Shown: piece after piece, positions 50,787 through 60,268 of the stretch | How positions within the stretch are numbered: position 1 is the first letter of the stretch | Layout: each line of letters begins with the position of its first letter | Assembly: GCA_021775755.1 (NCBI GenBank) | Contig: JAJFHE010000066.1 | Coordinates: 1 to 61,917, forward strand | Direction of reading: 5' to 3' | Length of the DNA stretch: 61,917 nt | Source: Hyphomicrobiales bacterium | Lineage (GTDB): Bacteria > Pseudomonadota > Alphaproteobacteria > Rhizobiales > JAJFHB01 | Notes under the pieces: model-generated | Told to the model about the DNA's origin: nothing | The model's input: the letters and a program-made list of their open reading frames with translations, nothing else | Databases searched by the model: none | Made by a program: the position numbers and the translations under genes

Positions 50787-51254
50787 TCACGGATTGCGCT
50801 TCACATTGCGGTTTTCGTCAAGGAACTTACGCAGCCGGCGCAGGAACGGCAGCGCCGCGGCGAATTCCTTTTCGTCAAACGCGCTGAGCAGTACAGGAAA
50901 GAACGGTGCCAGAGCGGCAATGGAATCGTCTCGCGCCACACGTCCCTGCTCCGTCAGGCGAACGCGCTTGCCGCGGCCGTCACTCGGGTCGGGCGTGATG
51001 GCGACAAAGCCCTTCGCCTCAAGTTTCTGAACAGCATTCGTCACCGCCCCCTTGGTGACCTGAAACGCGCGCGCCAGCTCGGCGGGCGATTTCTCGCCGC
51101 CGAGCCGGGAAAAGTGGTTGAGCACTCTGAACTGAGACATGGTCAGACCGTGCGGCAGCTCCGCATCGAGGCGGGCGCGGGTGAGCTGCTCGATGATGCC
51201 GATTTCGTTGAAGAACTCGAACAGCAACGGGTCGTCCAGGCCGGTATCCGTCAT
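50787..51254 (-). CDS. MarR-family regulator
   Basis: The 155-residue protein has the winged helix-turn-helix of MarR: FRVLNHFSRLGGEKSPAELARAFQVTKGAVTNAVQKLEAKGFV (about 42-85) with GRGKRVRLTEQGR in the wing. It begins inside the last codon of the Tat-nitroreductase gene. The operator at 52434-52475 upstream of that gene is its likely binding site, so the pair is probably autoregulated. Confidence 0.87.
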   Translation of the reverse strand: MTDTGLDDPLLFEFFNEIGIIEQLTRARLDAELPHGLTMSQFRVLNHFSRLGGEKSPAELARAFQVTKGAVTNAVQKLEAKGFVAITPDPSDGRGKRVRLTEQGRVARDDSIAALAPFFPVLLSAFDEKEFAAALPFLRRLRKFLDENRNVKRNP

Positions 51255-52420
51255 GCGGTCGCAATCCTCGTGGCGGCCGGCCAGCGGGGACTCGGCGCGA
51301 TGTCCGGACCATAGCCCAAGCGCGCCAGCATTTGTATGTGCCCGGCCGCCTCACGGCGTAGGAATTTGGAGACCTCGTCATAGACCGGCGCCATCTCCTC
51401 ATATTCCTGCAAAGCCTGGCTCAGGGGATGCATGCTGAGGCCGATTTCGGTCGCCTTCAGGTTGAGGCGCAGGTAGGCGGCGCCGGTTTCCAGTTGATCG
51501 ATGCGTGTATTCGACGGCGTTTCTATCCAGACGAAGCCCATGGCTGTGCCGATGATGTCGCGATACATGTCGAGGCCCTGCTGCCAGGCGCTGGAGCCGA
51601 GTTCGGAGAGGCTTTCGCGGGTAAGCAGGCCAACCTTGTTCAACGCCTCGAGCATCGGGCTGCCAAGATCTATGCCGTCCGGGTTGGCTTCTATTTCCGC
51701 CTTTCCGATGCGCATCAGGCGGACGCTTTCGAGATAGGTCTCGGGCGTTTCCATTTCGATCACGAAGGCGCGCCACGTAATGTCACGAAGCCGCGCGATC
51801 TGCACATCATCGACGGACGAGGCCACACGCAATGCAGGCGTGGAGGCAACGGCGCTTTCCAGTCGGGCGGCCGTGGCCTGTGTGACAGGGCGGGCAAGAT
51901 CGTAAGGTTCCTTGTTGGATCGGCGGTCGAGCACAAATGCAAACAGGGGATCGCGGGAAACGGTTGCGTCCTCGATGAAGCGAACCTGCGCGACCGGGCG
52001 GGCATCCAGCCCCTCCGGCGAGTGGCCTTGCGGGAAGGGTGTCACGTCGATGCGTGCACCCTCTTCGGCGGCGGCCATGCGCAGAAGTTCCAGGAAACAT
52101 CCAAGACCAATGGTAATCTGGCGGTTGAAGGGATCGGTTTCCGGCAACACGCGGTCGGGGTCGCAGTAAAGCGTCAGTTCGCCGTCGCGCGAAAGGTCGA
52201 CCATCCAGGGCTGACGGTTGTGCGGATTGGGGGCGAGGATTGCGTAGGACAGCGCCCGGCGACGTATGTCGGTTTCTCCCGCTCCCGCCTCGGTCCAGGG
52301 CGCGAGTGCGCGCGTTGGAGTGCGGGTCAGGGCAAAGCCCGCCGCACCAGCACCCGCCGCTGCCACGACTACGGCTCCCCCGCCGATGACACGAATGAAA
52401 GCTCTTCTTGAAACAGGCAT
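51251..52420 (-). CDS. Tat-exported Acg-like nitroreductase-fold protein
   Basis: The 389-residue protein begins with a Tat signal (SRRAFIRVIGGGAVVVAAAGAGA). It has nitroreductase-like segments typical of Acg-family flavoproteins: LAPNPHNRQPW, then DRRSNKEPYD. It would bind FMN outside the cytoplasm. I chose ATG 52420, which has GGAG 6 bases upstream. It is co-transcribed with marR. The substrate is unknown. Confidence 0.82.
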   Translation of the reverse strand: MPVSRRAFIRVIGGGAVVVAAAGAGAAGFALTRTPTRALAPWTEAGAGETDIRRRALSYAILAPNPHNRQPWMVDLSRDGELTLYCDPDRVLPETDPFNRQITIGLGCFLELLRMAAAEEGARIDVTPFPQGHSPEGLDARPVAQVRFIEDATVSRDPLFAFVLDRRSNKEPYDLARPVTQATAARLESAVASTPALRVASSVDDVQIARLRDITWRAFVIEMETPETYLESVRLMRIGKAEIEANPDGIDLGSPMLEALNKVGLLTRESLSELGSSAWQQGLDMYRDIIGTAMGFVWIETPSNTRIDQLETGAAYLRLNLKATEIGLSMHPLSQALQEYEEMAPVYDEVSKFLRREAAGHIQMLARLGYGPDIAPSPRWPAATRIATA

Positions 52421-52433
52421 CTTCATCTCCATA

Positions 52434-52475
52434 AACTAGTTTCACATTAAACTATATAGTTCAACGTTGAACTAT
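52434..52475. promoter_or_regulatory. Three-half-site palindromic operator, candidate MarR site
   Basis: AACTATATAGTT (52450-52461) and the perfect 20-bp palindrome ATAGTTCAACGTTGAACTAT (52456-52475) share the middle half-site ATAGTTCAA. A further short palindrome, AAACTAGTTT, lies at 52433-52442. The region is AT-rich in a GC-rich genome and directly precedes the Tat-nitroreductase/marR pair. Confidence 0.7.
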
Positions 52476-52598
52476 TTCAAGAACTTTGTTCCATTGCATG
52501 GCTGCCATGCACCCCGCGGCCTTGCCCGAAACCGTGTCGCCCCCCTACCATGACGCCGAACGAAACCGCACAATGCACCGGGATACTCCCGCCACATC

Positions 52599-53528
52599 AT
52601 GACCCATGCGACTGTCAGCCTGTCGAAGGACGCCGGCAATCTTCGCGGCATTGCGGCGATTTCCGCCGGCATGGCATCGCTTGCCGTCAACGACTTGCTG
52701 ATGAAACTTGCCGGTGCAACCCTGCCGATTGGCGAACTGATGCTGGTGCGCGGTCTGTTCGCGTCGCTCCTCATTGGTGTGATCTGCTATTTCAGCGGCG
52801 CATTAAAACACATCGGCCAGATGCTTGAGTGGCAGGTCTCCGGACGGGCGCTCGCCAATGTGGCCGCGGGCGTATGTTATCTCACCGCGATCATCAATAT
52901 GCCGATCGCCAACGTCACGGCGATGATGCAGGCGAGCCCGCTGATGCTCACCGCCCTTGCCGCGCTGGTTCTCGGCGAGCGGGTCGGATGGCGGCGCTGG
53001 GTTGCGATCGCGGTTGGTTTCTGCGGCGTGCTGCTTATCGTCAGACCGGCATCGAGCGGTTTCAGCACGTACTCACTGTTTGCGCTCGGCGCCATCTGTT
53101 TCGTCTCGATGCGCGACCTCTTCACCAAAGTGGTGAAGGCCGATACACCTTCGATGATCGTGACGTTTGCGACATCGCTTGTCTCCACGGCCGGCGGCGG
53201 TCTGCTTTGCCTCTATCAGGGCTGGGTCGATCTTGGCGCAAAGGAACTCGCGTTTCTCATCCCGGCAGCGTTCGTATCGGTGGCAGGCTATCATTTCGTC
53301 ATCGTCGGGTTCCGGTCCGGCGAGGTTGGCGTGGTCGCCCCGTTCAGGTTCTCGCTGGTATTGTGGGCGACGCTCGGCGGCTACTTCATCTGGGGAGAGT
53401 TTCCCGATGTCATGACGGTCCTCGGTATCGGCCTCATCGTCTGCATGGGAATTTACACGTTCCATCGCGAGCGCTTACGCAGAGCAGGACAGGAACCGTT
53501 ATCGGCGGATACCAAAAGAGAGATCTGA
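52599..53528 (+). CDS. EamA/DMT-family permease
   Basis: The 309-residue membrane protein has about ten hydrophobic segments in two repeats, with MLVRGLFASLLIGVICY in the first and LWATLGGYFIWGEFPD in the second. It is divergent from the MarR pair with about 120 bases between the operator and its start. The ribosome site is weak. Its substrate is unknown. Confidence 0.82.
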   Translation: MTHATVSLSKDAGNLRGIAAISAGMASLAVNDLLMKLAGATLPIGELMLVRGLFASLLIGVICYFSGALKHIGQMLEWQVSGRALANVAAGVCYLTAIINMPIANVTAMMQASPLMLTALAALVLGERVGWRRWVAIAVGFCGVLLIVRPASSGFSTYSLFALGAICFVSMRDLFTKVVKADTPSMIVTFATSLVSTAGGGLLCLYQGWVDLGAKELAFLIPAAFVSVAGYHFVIVGFRSGEVGVVAPFRFSLVLWATLGGYFIWGEFPDVMTVLGIGLIVCMGIYTFHRERLRRAGQEPLSADTKREI

Positions 53529-53531
53529 AGC

Positions 53532-53912
53532 ATGTTCAGTCACGTCACGATCGGCACCAACGACATCGCACGCGCCATGGCGTTCTATGATCCGGTGATG
53601 GCGGCGCTCGGTCACGCGAAATTTCATGCCGGCGACGACTATGCCGCCTACGGCACGATGGATGGCGATCAGGCTTGGGTGGTGACGCCCTACGACGGCA
53701 AGCCGGCAAGTGTCGGCAACGGCATGCACATCGCGTTTCTGGCGCCCGACCGCGCGGCGGTCGATCAGGTACATAAGCATGCGCTGGACAACGGCGGCAG
53801 CGACGAAGGCGCGCCGGGCCTCAGGCTCAACTATCATCCGCACTACTATGCGGCTTATGTGCGCGACCCGGACGGCAACAAGATACAAGCTGTCTGCCAC
53901 GCGCCGGAATGA
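53532..53912 (+). CDS. VOC/glyoxalase-superfamily protein
   Basis: The 126-residue protein begins MFSHVTIGTNDIARAMAFYDPVMAALG and ends with HPHYYAAYVRDPDGNKIQAVCH, the usual VOC first and last motifs with the His and the DPDGN turn. It starts 3 bases after the EamA stop. Its substrate is unknown. Confidence 0.83.
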   Translation: MFSHVTIGTNDIARAMAFYDPVMAALGHAKFHAGDDYAAYGTMDGDQAWVVTPYDGKPASVGNGMHIAFLAPDRAAVDQVHKHALDNGGSDEGAPGLRLNYHPHYYAAYVRDPDGNKIQAVCHAPE

Positions 53913-53915
53913 CGG

Positions 53916-54623
53916 CTAGGTGAGTGGTACTTCCGCCGCCGGTGTATTCGCATCGAGGACGACGAACTCCGCCCTGCCCTGGCATTCAGTCGAAACCAGC
54001 GCGCACATCTCTTCCGCGGCAGCATGAAGATCGCCGATGTCGCCGGCCTGAATCGTGAGCACGACTTTGGAGCTTTCCGCCGTCACCGGGCTGCGCGCAT
54101 CCTGATACCAGTTCCAGCGGCGGCAGAGCACCTTGCCGGCATCCGCGTAGATCACCTCGCCGGGTTTTGGCGGGTCGTTCTCTTCGGTTTCGCTGCCGAG
54201 CGGGATGAAGCTTTCCGAACCATCGGCAATGCGGAAGGCGATATCGCCAGAGATTTTCGCCAGATCATCTGCGCCGGCGGGCAGAAGATATTTCAGAGAG
54301 ATCATGTTGTAGGCGTCGACGAAGCCGTTGATGCGGGCGAGACCTCGGCCGCGAAGCACATTTCGCAGCAGCCGCTCGACAGACGATCGGTAGCTTGTGC
54401 TTTTGATGCCAAAGCCCTTGTAAACCTTTCGCCAGACCTGAATTTCCGGAATCTGACCGACCGCTTCAAGTTCATATCGCGCTGCCGTTTCGCGCTGCAC
54501 GGCTTCGATACGGGCATCGAGCCCGGACGAGCGCTCCGGCGCGACTGACAGGCCGGTCGCAACAAGCACGGCGATACGGGTTTGCGGGAACGCATCGATT
54601 ATGCCGGAGATATCTGCTTTCAC
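53916..54623 (-). CDS. B3/4-domain protein
   Basis: The 235-residue protein resembles the B3/B4 tRNA-editing-like domain of PheRS beta as a free-standing protein: YKGFGIKSTSYRSSVERLLRNVLRGRG and VDAYNMISLKYLLPAGADDL. It is soluble. It lies 3 bases after the peptidase gene, so the two are co-transcribed. It may edit aminoacyl adducts or bind small amino-acid ligands. Confidence 0.78.
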   Translation of the reverse strand: MKADISGIIDAFPQTRIAVLVATGLSVAPERSSGLDARIEAVQRETAARYELEAVGQIPEIQVWRKVYKGFGIKSTSYRSSVERLLRNVLRGRGLARINGFVDAYNMISLKYLLPAGADDLAKISGDIAFRIADGSESFIPLGSETEENDPPKPGEVIYADAGKVLCRRWNWYQDARSPVTAESSKVVLTIQAGDIGDLHAAAEEMCALVSTECQGRAEFVVLDANTPAAEVPLT

Positions 54624-54626
54624 AAC

Positions 54627-56024
54627 TCAGGCCTCCCCGGCGAATGCACCCAGAATACGAGCCCAACTGCGGATTCCGTGGCGGTAGCTCGACGTGTCGT
54701 ACTTCTCGTTGGGGCTGTGAATGCGGTCGTCATTGAGACCGAAGCCGATGAGAAGGCTGTCCATGCCGAGCGTTTCGCGGAAATGGCCGACGACGGGGAT
54801 CGAGCCACCGCATCCCATCATGACCGGCGCCTTGCCGAACTCGTCCTCAAGTGCGGTGGCGGCGCGGCCGAGGAGCGCGTTGTCTTCGGGAATTTCCACG
54901 GCGCCGCTGCCTTCATGGTCGATGAACTCGACGCCGCAGCCTTCCGGCATCTGCGCTTTGACAAAGGCGCGAAAGTTTTCACGGATCGCCACCGGGTCCT
55001 GTGCGCCGACAAGGCGGAACGAGAATTTGGCGGAGGCCTTCGAGGCGATCACCGTCTTGGTGCCCTCGCCCGTGTAGCCACCGATAATGCCGTTAACCTC
55101 GCAGGTCGGACGCGACCAGATCTTTTCCAGCACACTGTGCGCCGTCTCGCCGCCGGCCGAACTCTGGCCGATGGCGCCGAGAAAATCGCTCTCGTTCATA
55201 TCGAGCGCGCGCCACTGCCTGGCGGTCTCCTCGGGCAGGTCCGCGACGCCGTCATAAAAGTGGGGCACCCTAACGCGGCCCTGGGCGTCGTGCAGAGAGG
55301 CGATGACGGCGCTCAAGATATGGATCGGATTATGCGCCGGTCCACCGTAGAGGCCCGAATGCAGATCCATGGCGGGGCCCGTCACAATGACCTCGTCGAG
55401 CACCATGCCGCGCAACCGGGTGGTGATGGCAGGGGTTTCCGCGTTCCACATGTTGGTGTCGCAGACGAGCGCAATGTCGGCTTTCAGCTCATCGGCATTG
55501 GCCTGGAGAAACGGTACGAGGCTCTTCGATCCGGACTCCTCCTCGCCCTCGAAGAGGATCGTGACCCGGCACGGCAGGCCGCCTTCGACATCGCGCCAGG
55601 CACGCGCCGCCTCGACGAAGGTCATGAGCTGGCCTTTGTCGTCGGCGGCACCGCGCGCGACGATACGCCGGTCGCCGTCCGCGCCTTCAATGCGCGGCTC
55701 AAACGGTGGCGTCTGCCAGAGCTCGAGGGGATCAACTGGCTGTACATCGTAGTGGCCGTAGAAGAGAACGTGCGGTGCGTCCGGCGCGACGGTCTCGGGC
55801 GCATAGTGGCCAACGACCATCGGATGTCCCGGCGTGTCGCGCACCGAGGCCGAAAAGCCCAGGCCGTTCAATTCATCGACGAGCCAGCCGGCTGCTTTGC
55901 GGCAACCCCCGGAGTAGGCAGGATCGGTGGATATGCTTTCGATGCGCAGGAGCTCGAACAGACACTCAAGCGAGCCCTCGAACTGGGTATCGGCCTGCGC
56001 CACGATTTTCGCGATATCAGCCAT
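54627..56024 (-). CDS. M20-family dipeptidase
   Basis: The 465-residue metallopeptidase has the M20 pattern: VLFYGHYDVQP, GAADDKGQLMTF, the catalytic Glu pair in EGEEESGS, an Asp in VCDTNMW and a late His. It hydrolyses dipeptides or related N-acyl compounds using two zinc ions. ATG 56024 has GAGG 7 bases upstream. Confidence 0.88.
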   Translation of the reverse strand: MADIAKIVAQADTQFEGSLECLFELLRIESISTDPAYSGGCRKAAGWLVDELNGLGFSASVRDTPGHPMVVGHYAPETVAPDAPHVLFYGHYDVQPVDPLELWQTPPFEPRIEGADGDRRIVARGAADDKGQLMTFVEAARAWRDVEGGLPCRVTILFEGEEESGSKSLVPFLQANADELKADIALVCDTNMWNAETPAITTRLRGMVLDEVIVTGPAMDLHSGLYGGPAHNPIHILSAVIASLHDAQGRVRVPHFYDGVADLPEETARQWRALDMNESDFLGAIGQSSAGGETAHSVLEKIWSRPTCEVNGIIGGYTGEGTKTVIASKASAKFSFRLVGAQDPVAIRENFRAFVKAQMPEGCGVEFIDHEGSGAVEIPEDNALLGRAATALEDEFGKAPVMMGCGGSIPVVGHFRETLGMDSLLIGFGLNDDRIHSPNEKYDTSSYRHGIRSWARILGAFAGEA

Positions 56025-56161
56025 TCGGTACCTCTTTGGACACAATGCAAGCGCGCCGGCTCACGTCGCATGCGGCCAAGACAATTGCAAGCATCACCGC
56101 GCACGGGGTATCACCCCCCCTGCGCCCCCACAGCGACCCCCGGAAAAAGGCTCAAACCCCG

Positions 56162-57307
56162 ATGGCACGAAACAGCCCCCCTTCCCTCGCCTCTTTGCTG
56201 GCGCAGGCAGACCACTTTATCGATCCGGAAACCGGCGCCGTGACGCCGGCCATCCAGCCCGCGACCACGTTTGCGCGCGAGACGACCTATGCGCTGATCG
56301 GCGAGCACGTTTACGGGCGCTATGGCAACCCGACGCTCGGCCAGGCGGAAAAGGTGATCGCGGCGGCGGAAAACGCCCATGAGGCACTGCTGTTCTCCTC
56401 CGGCATGGCGGGCTTTGCGGCGGTCATCGAAACCCTGCCGACGGGCTCGCGCGTGGTCGCGCCGAGGATCATGTATCACGGCGGCCAGGACTGGCTGCGG
56501 CGCATGGGAGAAAAACGCGATATCAAACCCCACTTCTTCGATGCCGCCGACCCTGGCGCTCTGGGTGCTGCCATAGACGATGTCAAACCGCAGCTTGTGT
56601 GGATCGAAAGCCCGGTCAACCCGACATGGGATGTGATCGACATCGAAGCGGCGGCATCGTTTGCCCATGACGCCGGCGCGAAACTGGCGGTCGACAGCAC
56701 CGTCGCCCCGCCAGTCACGACACGCGCCCTTGATCTCGGCGCCGATCTCGTCTTCCACTCCGCCACGAAATATCTCAACGGCCACTCCGATGTAACGGCG
56801 GGATGCGTTGCCGCGCGTGAAGGGTCGCAGTTCTGGGACGAGATCAAATACCTGCGCGGCTACATGGGCTCACACCTTGCCCCCTTCGAGGCGTGGCTGC
56901 TGCTGCGTGGGCTGCGCACGCTCGATGTGCGCTACGCACGCGCCTGCGGGAACGCCATGGCGATCGCGGAGCATTTCGAGGGCCACCGGAACGTTGAGGC
57001 GGTGCTCTATCCGGGCCTGCCATCGCATCCCGGTCACGGGATCGCCAAGCGCCAGATGACAAACGGTTTCGGCGGTATGCTCTCGCTGCTCGTCAAAGGC
57101 GGCGCGGAAGACGCGCTGCGGGTTTGCGCCCGGCTCGAGCTCTTCGTGCGTGCCACATCTCTCGGCGGCGTCGAAAGCCTCGTCGAACACCGGGCCACGA
57201 TCGAGGGCCCGGAAAGCGCGGTGCCGAAGAACCTGCTGCGGCTCTCCGTCGGCATCGAGGCGGCGGACGATCTGATTGCGGATCTGGATGCAGCGTTGAG
57301 AGATTAA
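56162..57307 (+). CDS. Cystathionine beta-lyase-like PLP enzyme
   Basis: The 381-residue enzyme belongs to the Cys/Met metabolism PLP family. It has YGRYGNPTLGQAEKVIAAAEN, the PLP lysine (near residue 203) in SATKYLNGHSDV, and LGGVESLVEHRA near the end. It would cleave a C-S bond of cystathionine or a related thioether. It is divergent from the M20 gene. Confidence 0.87.
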   Translation: MARNSPPSLASLLAQADHFIDPETGAVTPAIQPATTFARETTYALIGEHVYGRYGNPTLGQAEKVIAAAENAHEALLFSSGMAGFAAVIETLPTGSRVVAPRIMYHGGQDWLRRMGEKRDIKPHFFDAADPGALGAAIDDVKPQLVWIESPVNPTWDVIDIEAAASFAHDAGAKLAVDSTVAPPVTTRALDLGADLVFHSATKYLNGHSDVTAGCVAAREGSQFWDEIKYLRGYMGSHLAPFEAWLLLRGLRTLDVRYARACGNAMAIAEHFEGHRNVEAVLYPGLPSHPGHGIAKRQMTNGFGGMLSLLVKGGAEDALRVCARLELFVRATSLGGVESLVEHRATIEGPESAVPKNLLRLSVGIEAADDLIADLDAALRD

Positions 57308-57458
57308 CCCGGCGGCGCGCTTGGTTCCGGGCTCGGTGTTTTGACCATACAGGATACAACCCATACAGCCTATACCGGCAGGGAGTAGCCTGCGGTCGGT
57401 ACTATCATACAATCATGTGCGCTAGACTGTTCCGCTGGGGCTATTGGTGGAGGGTCAT

Positions 57459-57743
57459 ATGACGTTGCAGAGATACATTATCGAGCGTGACATTCCTGAA
57501 GTGGGCACATTTGAGCGCGACCAGTTGCGCGGAGCAGCCGCCAAATCGAACGAGGTTCTGGAGCAGCTTGGTCCAGACATTCAGTGGGCGGAGAGTTTTG
57601 TCGCCGATAACAAAACGTTCTGTGTCTATCTGGCGACCGGCGAAGACATCATTCACAAGCATGCGGAGATCAGTGGATTTCCCGCGACAAAAATAACCAA
57701 GATCGGAAAGATGATCGACCCGACAACGGCCGCCCCTGACTGA
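57459..57743 (+). CDS. DUF4242-family small protein
   Basis: The 94-residue protein starts TLQRYIIERDIPEVGTF and ends with SGFPATKITKIGKMIDPTTA, matching the DUF4242 pattern. ATG 57459 has GGAGG about 6 bases upstream. Family members are thought to bind metal such as nickel in one studied case, but a function is not known here. Confidence 0.8.
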   Translation: MTLQRYIIERDIPEVGTFERDQLRGAAAKSNEVLEQLGPDIQWAESFVADNKTFCVYLATGEDIIHKHAEISGFPATKITKIGKMIDPTTAAPD

Positions 57744-57889
57744 GCGAACGGTTATCCCGTTTGTACACAGTGAAGAGCCATACATTCCGCACAACCCAAG
57801 CTGCAGGGCGATCAAGGTTTTTTCACGGTTACACGGTCCCGCATTTGACCTAGTTTTCGCATAAGGCGAACAGGCGGAGCGGACATGCC

Positions 57890-59416
57890 ATGGCCGGACG
57901 GCGACGTGAGCGATCATCGAGGCGGGGAGAGCGCCGCGCGGCTTCCGCTACGAAGGCGCCCGCATACATCAAGCGCGAGATTCCGTTCTATGAATATCTG
58001 AACGAAGAAGGCCTCGTTAAGCTTGAGGATCAGGCCGACTGGCTGATCGAGGAAATCGGCCTGGAGTTCCGCGAAGACGAGGCCGCTCTTGAGACCTGGC
58101 GGCAGGCAGGCGCCGATGTGCAGGGCACACGGGTGCGCGCGCCGCGCGGCATGATCCGCACGCTTTGCAAGACCGCGCCTTCGGAATTTCAGCAGGTGGC
58201 GCGCAATCCGGAACGCTCTGTAATGATTGGCGGATCGAACCAGGTGTTCGCGCCGGTCTATGGTTCGCCGTTCGTGCGCGACCTGGAAGGTGGGCGGCGC
58301 TACGGCTCGATCGCCGACTTCGAAAAGCTGGTCAAACTGACCTACATGCTGCCTTCCCTGCATCACGGCGGGTTCGTCACGTGCGAGCCCTGCGACGTGC
58401 CGGTGTCGAAGCGCCATCTCGATATGGCGTACATCCACATGCGTTACAGCGACAAACCGCATCTGGGCGCGATAACCGAAAAGAGCCGGGCGGAAGATTG
58501 CGTTGCCATGGCGCGCATTCTGCACGGGGACGAGACGTTCGATAACAACTGCACCATCATGGGCAACGTCAACACGAACTCGCCGCTGCTGGTCGACAAG
58601 GTGGTGACAGAGGCGATCCGCGTCTATTGCGGTTCCGGCCAGGGCATCGTGGTGGTGCCTTTCATTCTGTCCGGGGCCATGGGGCCTGTGTCGACCGCGG
58701 CATCGATCGGGCAGGCGCTCGCCGAAGCGATGATGTGCTGTGCCTACAGCCAGCTGGTGCGGCCAGGCGCGCCTTTCGTGCTCGGAAACTTTCTGTCGTC
58801 CATGAGCCTCAAGTCAGGCGCACCAACCTTCGGCATGCCGGAGCCGGTGATCTCGAACTACGTTATCGGGCAGCTCGCGCGGAGGCTCGGGTTGCCGCTG
58901 AGGTGTGGCGGCTCGCTAACCGCCTCCAAAGTGGCGGATGCGCAGGCGGCGGCCGAAAGCGCAGATTCCATGCATTCGACCGCACTTGCCGGTGCCCATT
59001 TCGTGCTGCATGCGGCGGGTTGGCTTGAAGGCGGTCTCTCCACCGGCTTCGAAAAGCTTGTGATCGATGCCGACCGCCTCGGCGTCTATCAGGCGATGCT
59101 CTCGGGGCTGCAAATTGACGACAATGCGCTGGCGCGCGACGCCTATGCGGAAGTCGAGCCCGCCGGGCATTTCCTCGGCTGCGGCCATACCATGCAGAAC
59201 TATCAAACGGCGTTTTACGAATCCGCGTTATCGGACAGCGAAAACGTCGAGAGCTGGGAAGAACGTGGCGCCAAGGATATGGAACGGCGCGCCTATGAGC
59301 GCTGGAACCAGATGTTGGTTGAGTATGAAGCGCCGCCCATCGACGAGGGGGTTGATGAGGCGCTGCAGGCTTATGTGGCGCAGCGAAAATCGGAATTACC
59401 TGACGCCTGGTACTGA
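57890..59416 (+). CDS. MttB-superfamily methyltransferase, non-pyrrolysine type
   Basis: The 508-residue protein is homologous to trimethylamine methyltransferase MttB: EEIGLEFREDEAALETWRQAGADVQG near the start, and MGPVSTAASIGQALAEAMM and LRCGGSLTASKVADAQAAAESADSM later. The single reading frame has no in-frame amber codon, so it is not a pyrrolysine enzyme. Non-Pyl members use other quaternary amines, such as glycine betaine. No corrinoid protein gene lies within the window. ATG 57890 has GGAG 10 bases upstream. Confidence 0.85.
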   Translation: MAGRRRERSSRRGERRAASATKAPAYIKREIPFYEYLNEEGLVKLEDQADWLIEEIGLEFREDEAALETWRQAGADVQGTRVRAPRGMIRTLCKTAPSEFQQVARNPERSVMIGGSNQVFAPVYGSPFVRDLEGGRRYGSIADFEKLVKLTYMLPSLHHGGFVTCEPCDVPVSKRHLDMAYIHMRYSDKPHLGAITEKSRAEDCVAMARILHGDETFDNNCTIMGNVNTNSPLLVDKVVTEAIRVYCGSGQGIVVVPFILSGAMGPVSTAASIGQALAEAMMCCAYSQLVRPGAPFVLGNFLSSMSLKSGAPTFGMPEPVISNYVIGQLARRLGLPLRCGGSLTASKVADAQAAAESADSMHSTALAGAHFVLHAAGWLEGGLSTGFEKLVIDADRLGVYQAMLSGLQIDDNALARDAYAEVEPAGHFLGCGHTMQNYQTAFYESALSDSENVESWEERGAKDMERRAYERWNQMLVEYEAPPIDEGVDEALQAYVAQRKSELPDAWY

Positions 59417-59542
59417 ATTCCCCTGCCGCACAAGATTCAGAACTACTCGCCACCGCGCTCGCGCGCCGGGTCACGGCGCGCCGCGAAAACCTCAACCGTG
59501 CCTTGACGACTTCGGCCGTGAAGCTGATGCTCGACAGATGTT

Positions 59543-60268
59543 CTATCGCAGCCCCTGACGCCTCGCATGGGCGCGCTCCTCAAGCTCGTTGAGCTTGTCC
59601 TTCCACCACCGCGCCTCGCGGAAATCGGCAAACCCTCCAACACCCTCGCGCAGGATCTCTACATAGCGGCGGATGGCATCAAGCTGTCTCCCAGACGGCT
59701 CGCGCGGCTTCAGAGCCAGATCGGCGGCGGTACGAAACAGCTCTCGGGCAATCTTGCCGGCATATGGCCCGGTGGCCTGGGAGGCCATAAACTCCGCATA
59801 AGCGCTCAGCGCCTCTTCGTTCCAGGCATCCGAAGTGAGGATAACCGTCCACCACGCATACCGGCAGCGGCGCCCATGCCACGCTACGGCAAACAACAGT
59901 GCCGCCAAAGACGACACGAGATGGCGATGGAACAGTCCTGTGGCCGCAAAATCGACGGCAAGCCATGAGGCCCAGAAAAGCAGGAGAAGGCCCGACATGC
60001 CAACCGGCACAAGCGCGCCTTTGTCAGCTGTTTTGCGTAAGGGCGTGGCGACGGCGATGGCGCCGAGGACACCCACTGTGCAAAGCGCCAAATACACCGT
60101 GGCCGAAGGCAGCAAGAAAACGCCAGCGTTGAGCACCAAGACCCCGAGCGCCAAGGCTATTACGAAACCTGGTCCTTTGTGTATTGGAGAATAGCCGCGC
60201 TCGAGCCAGTCACGCCCATGGTCGGGGACACCCCTGTAACCAACCGGCACCTGGCCCTCCAGCTTCAT
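59543..60268 (-). CDS. Unknown membrane protein
   Basis: The 241-residue protein has about five hydrophobic segments between residues 30 and 150 and a soluble, helical C-terminal part of about 90 residues ending in Arg/Lys. I do not recognise the family. It is convergent with the MttB-family gene, 126 bases away. Confidence 0.65.
   Translation of the reverse strand: MKLEGQVPVGYRGVPDHGRDWLERGYSPIHKGPGFVIALALGVLVLNAGVFLLPSATVYLALCTVGVLGAIAVATPLRKTADKGALVPVGMSGLLLLFWASWLAVDFAATGLFHRHLVSSLAALLFAVAWHGRRCRYAWWTVILTSDAWNEEALSAYAEFMASQATGPYAGKIARELFRTAADLALKPREPSGRQLDAIRRYVEILREGVGGFADFREARWWKDKLNELEERAHARRQGLR

Noticed and set aside
54582-56243. 553-codon plus-strand open frame
   Set aside because: It is antisense to the M20 dipeptidase, whose metal motifs are clear, and has no family features of its own.
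57308-57458. Repeated CATACAG/TATAC strings before the DUF4242 gene as a tandem repeat
   Set aside because: The copies are short and irregular; chance similarity is more likely than a real repeat array.
57890-59416. Pyrrolysine in the MttB homologue
   Set aside because: There is no in-frame amber codon; one continuous frame covers the full family length.
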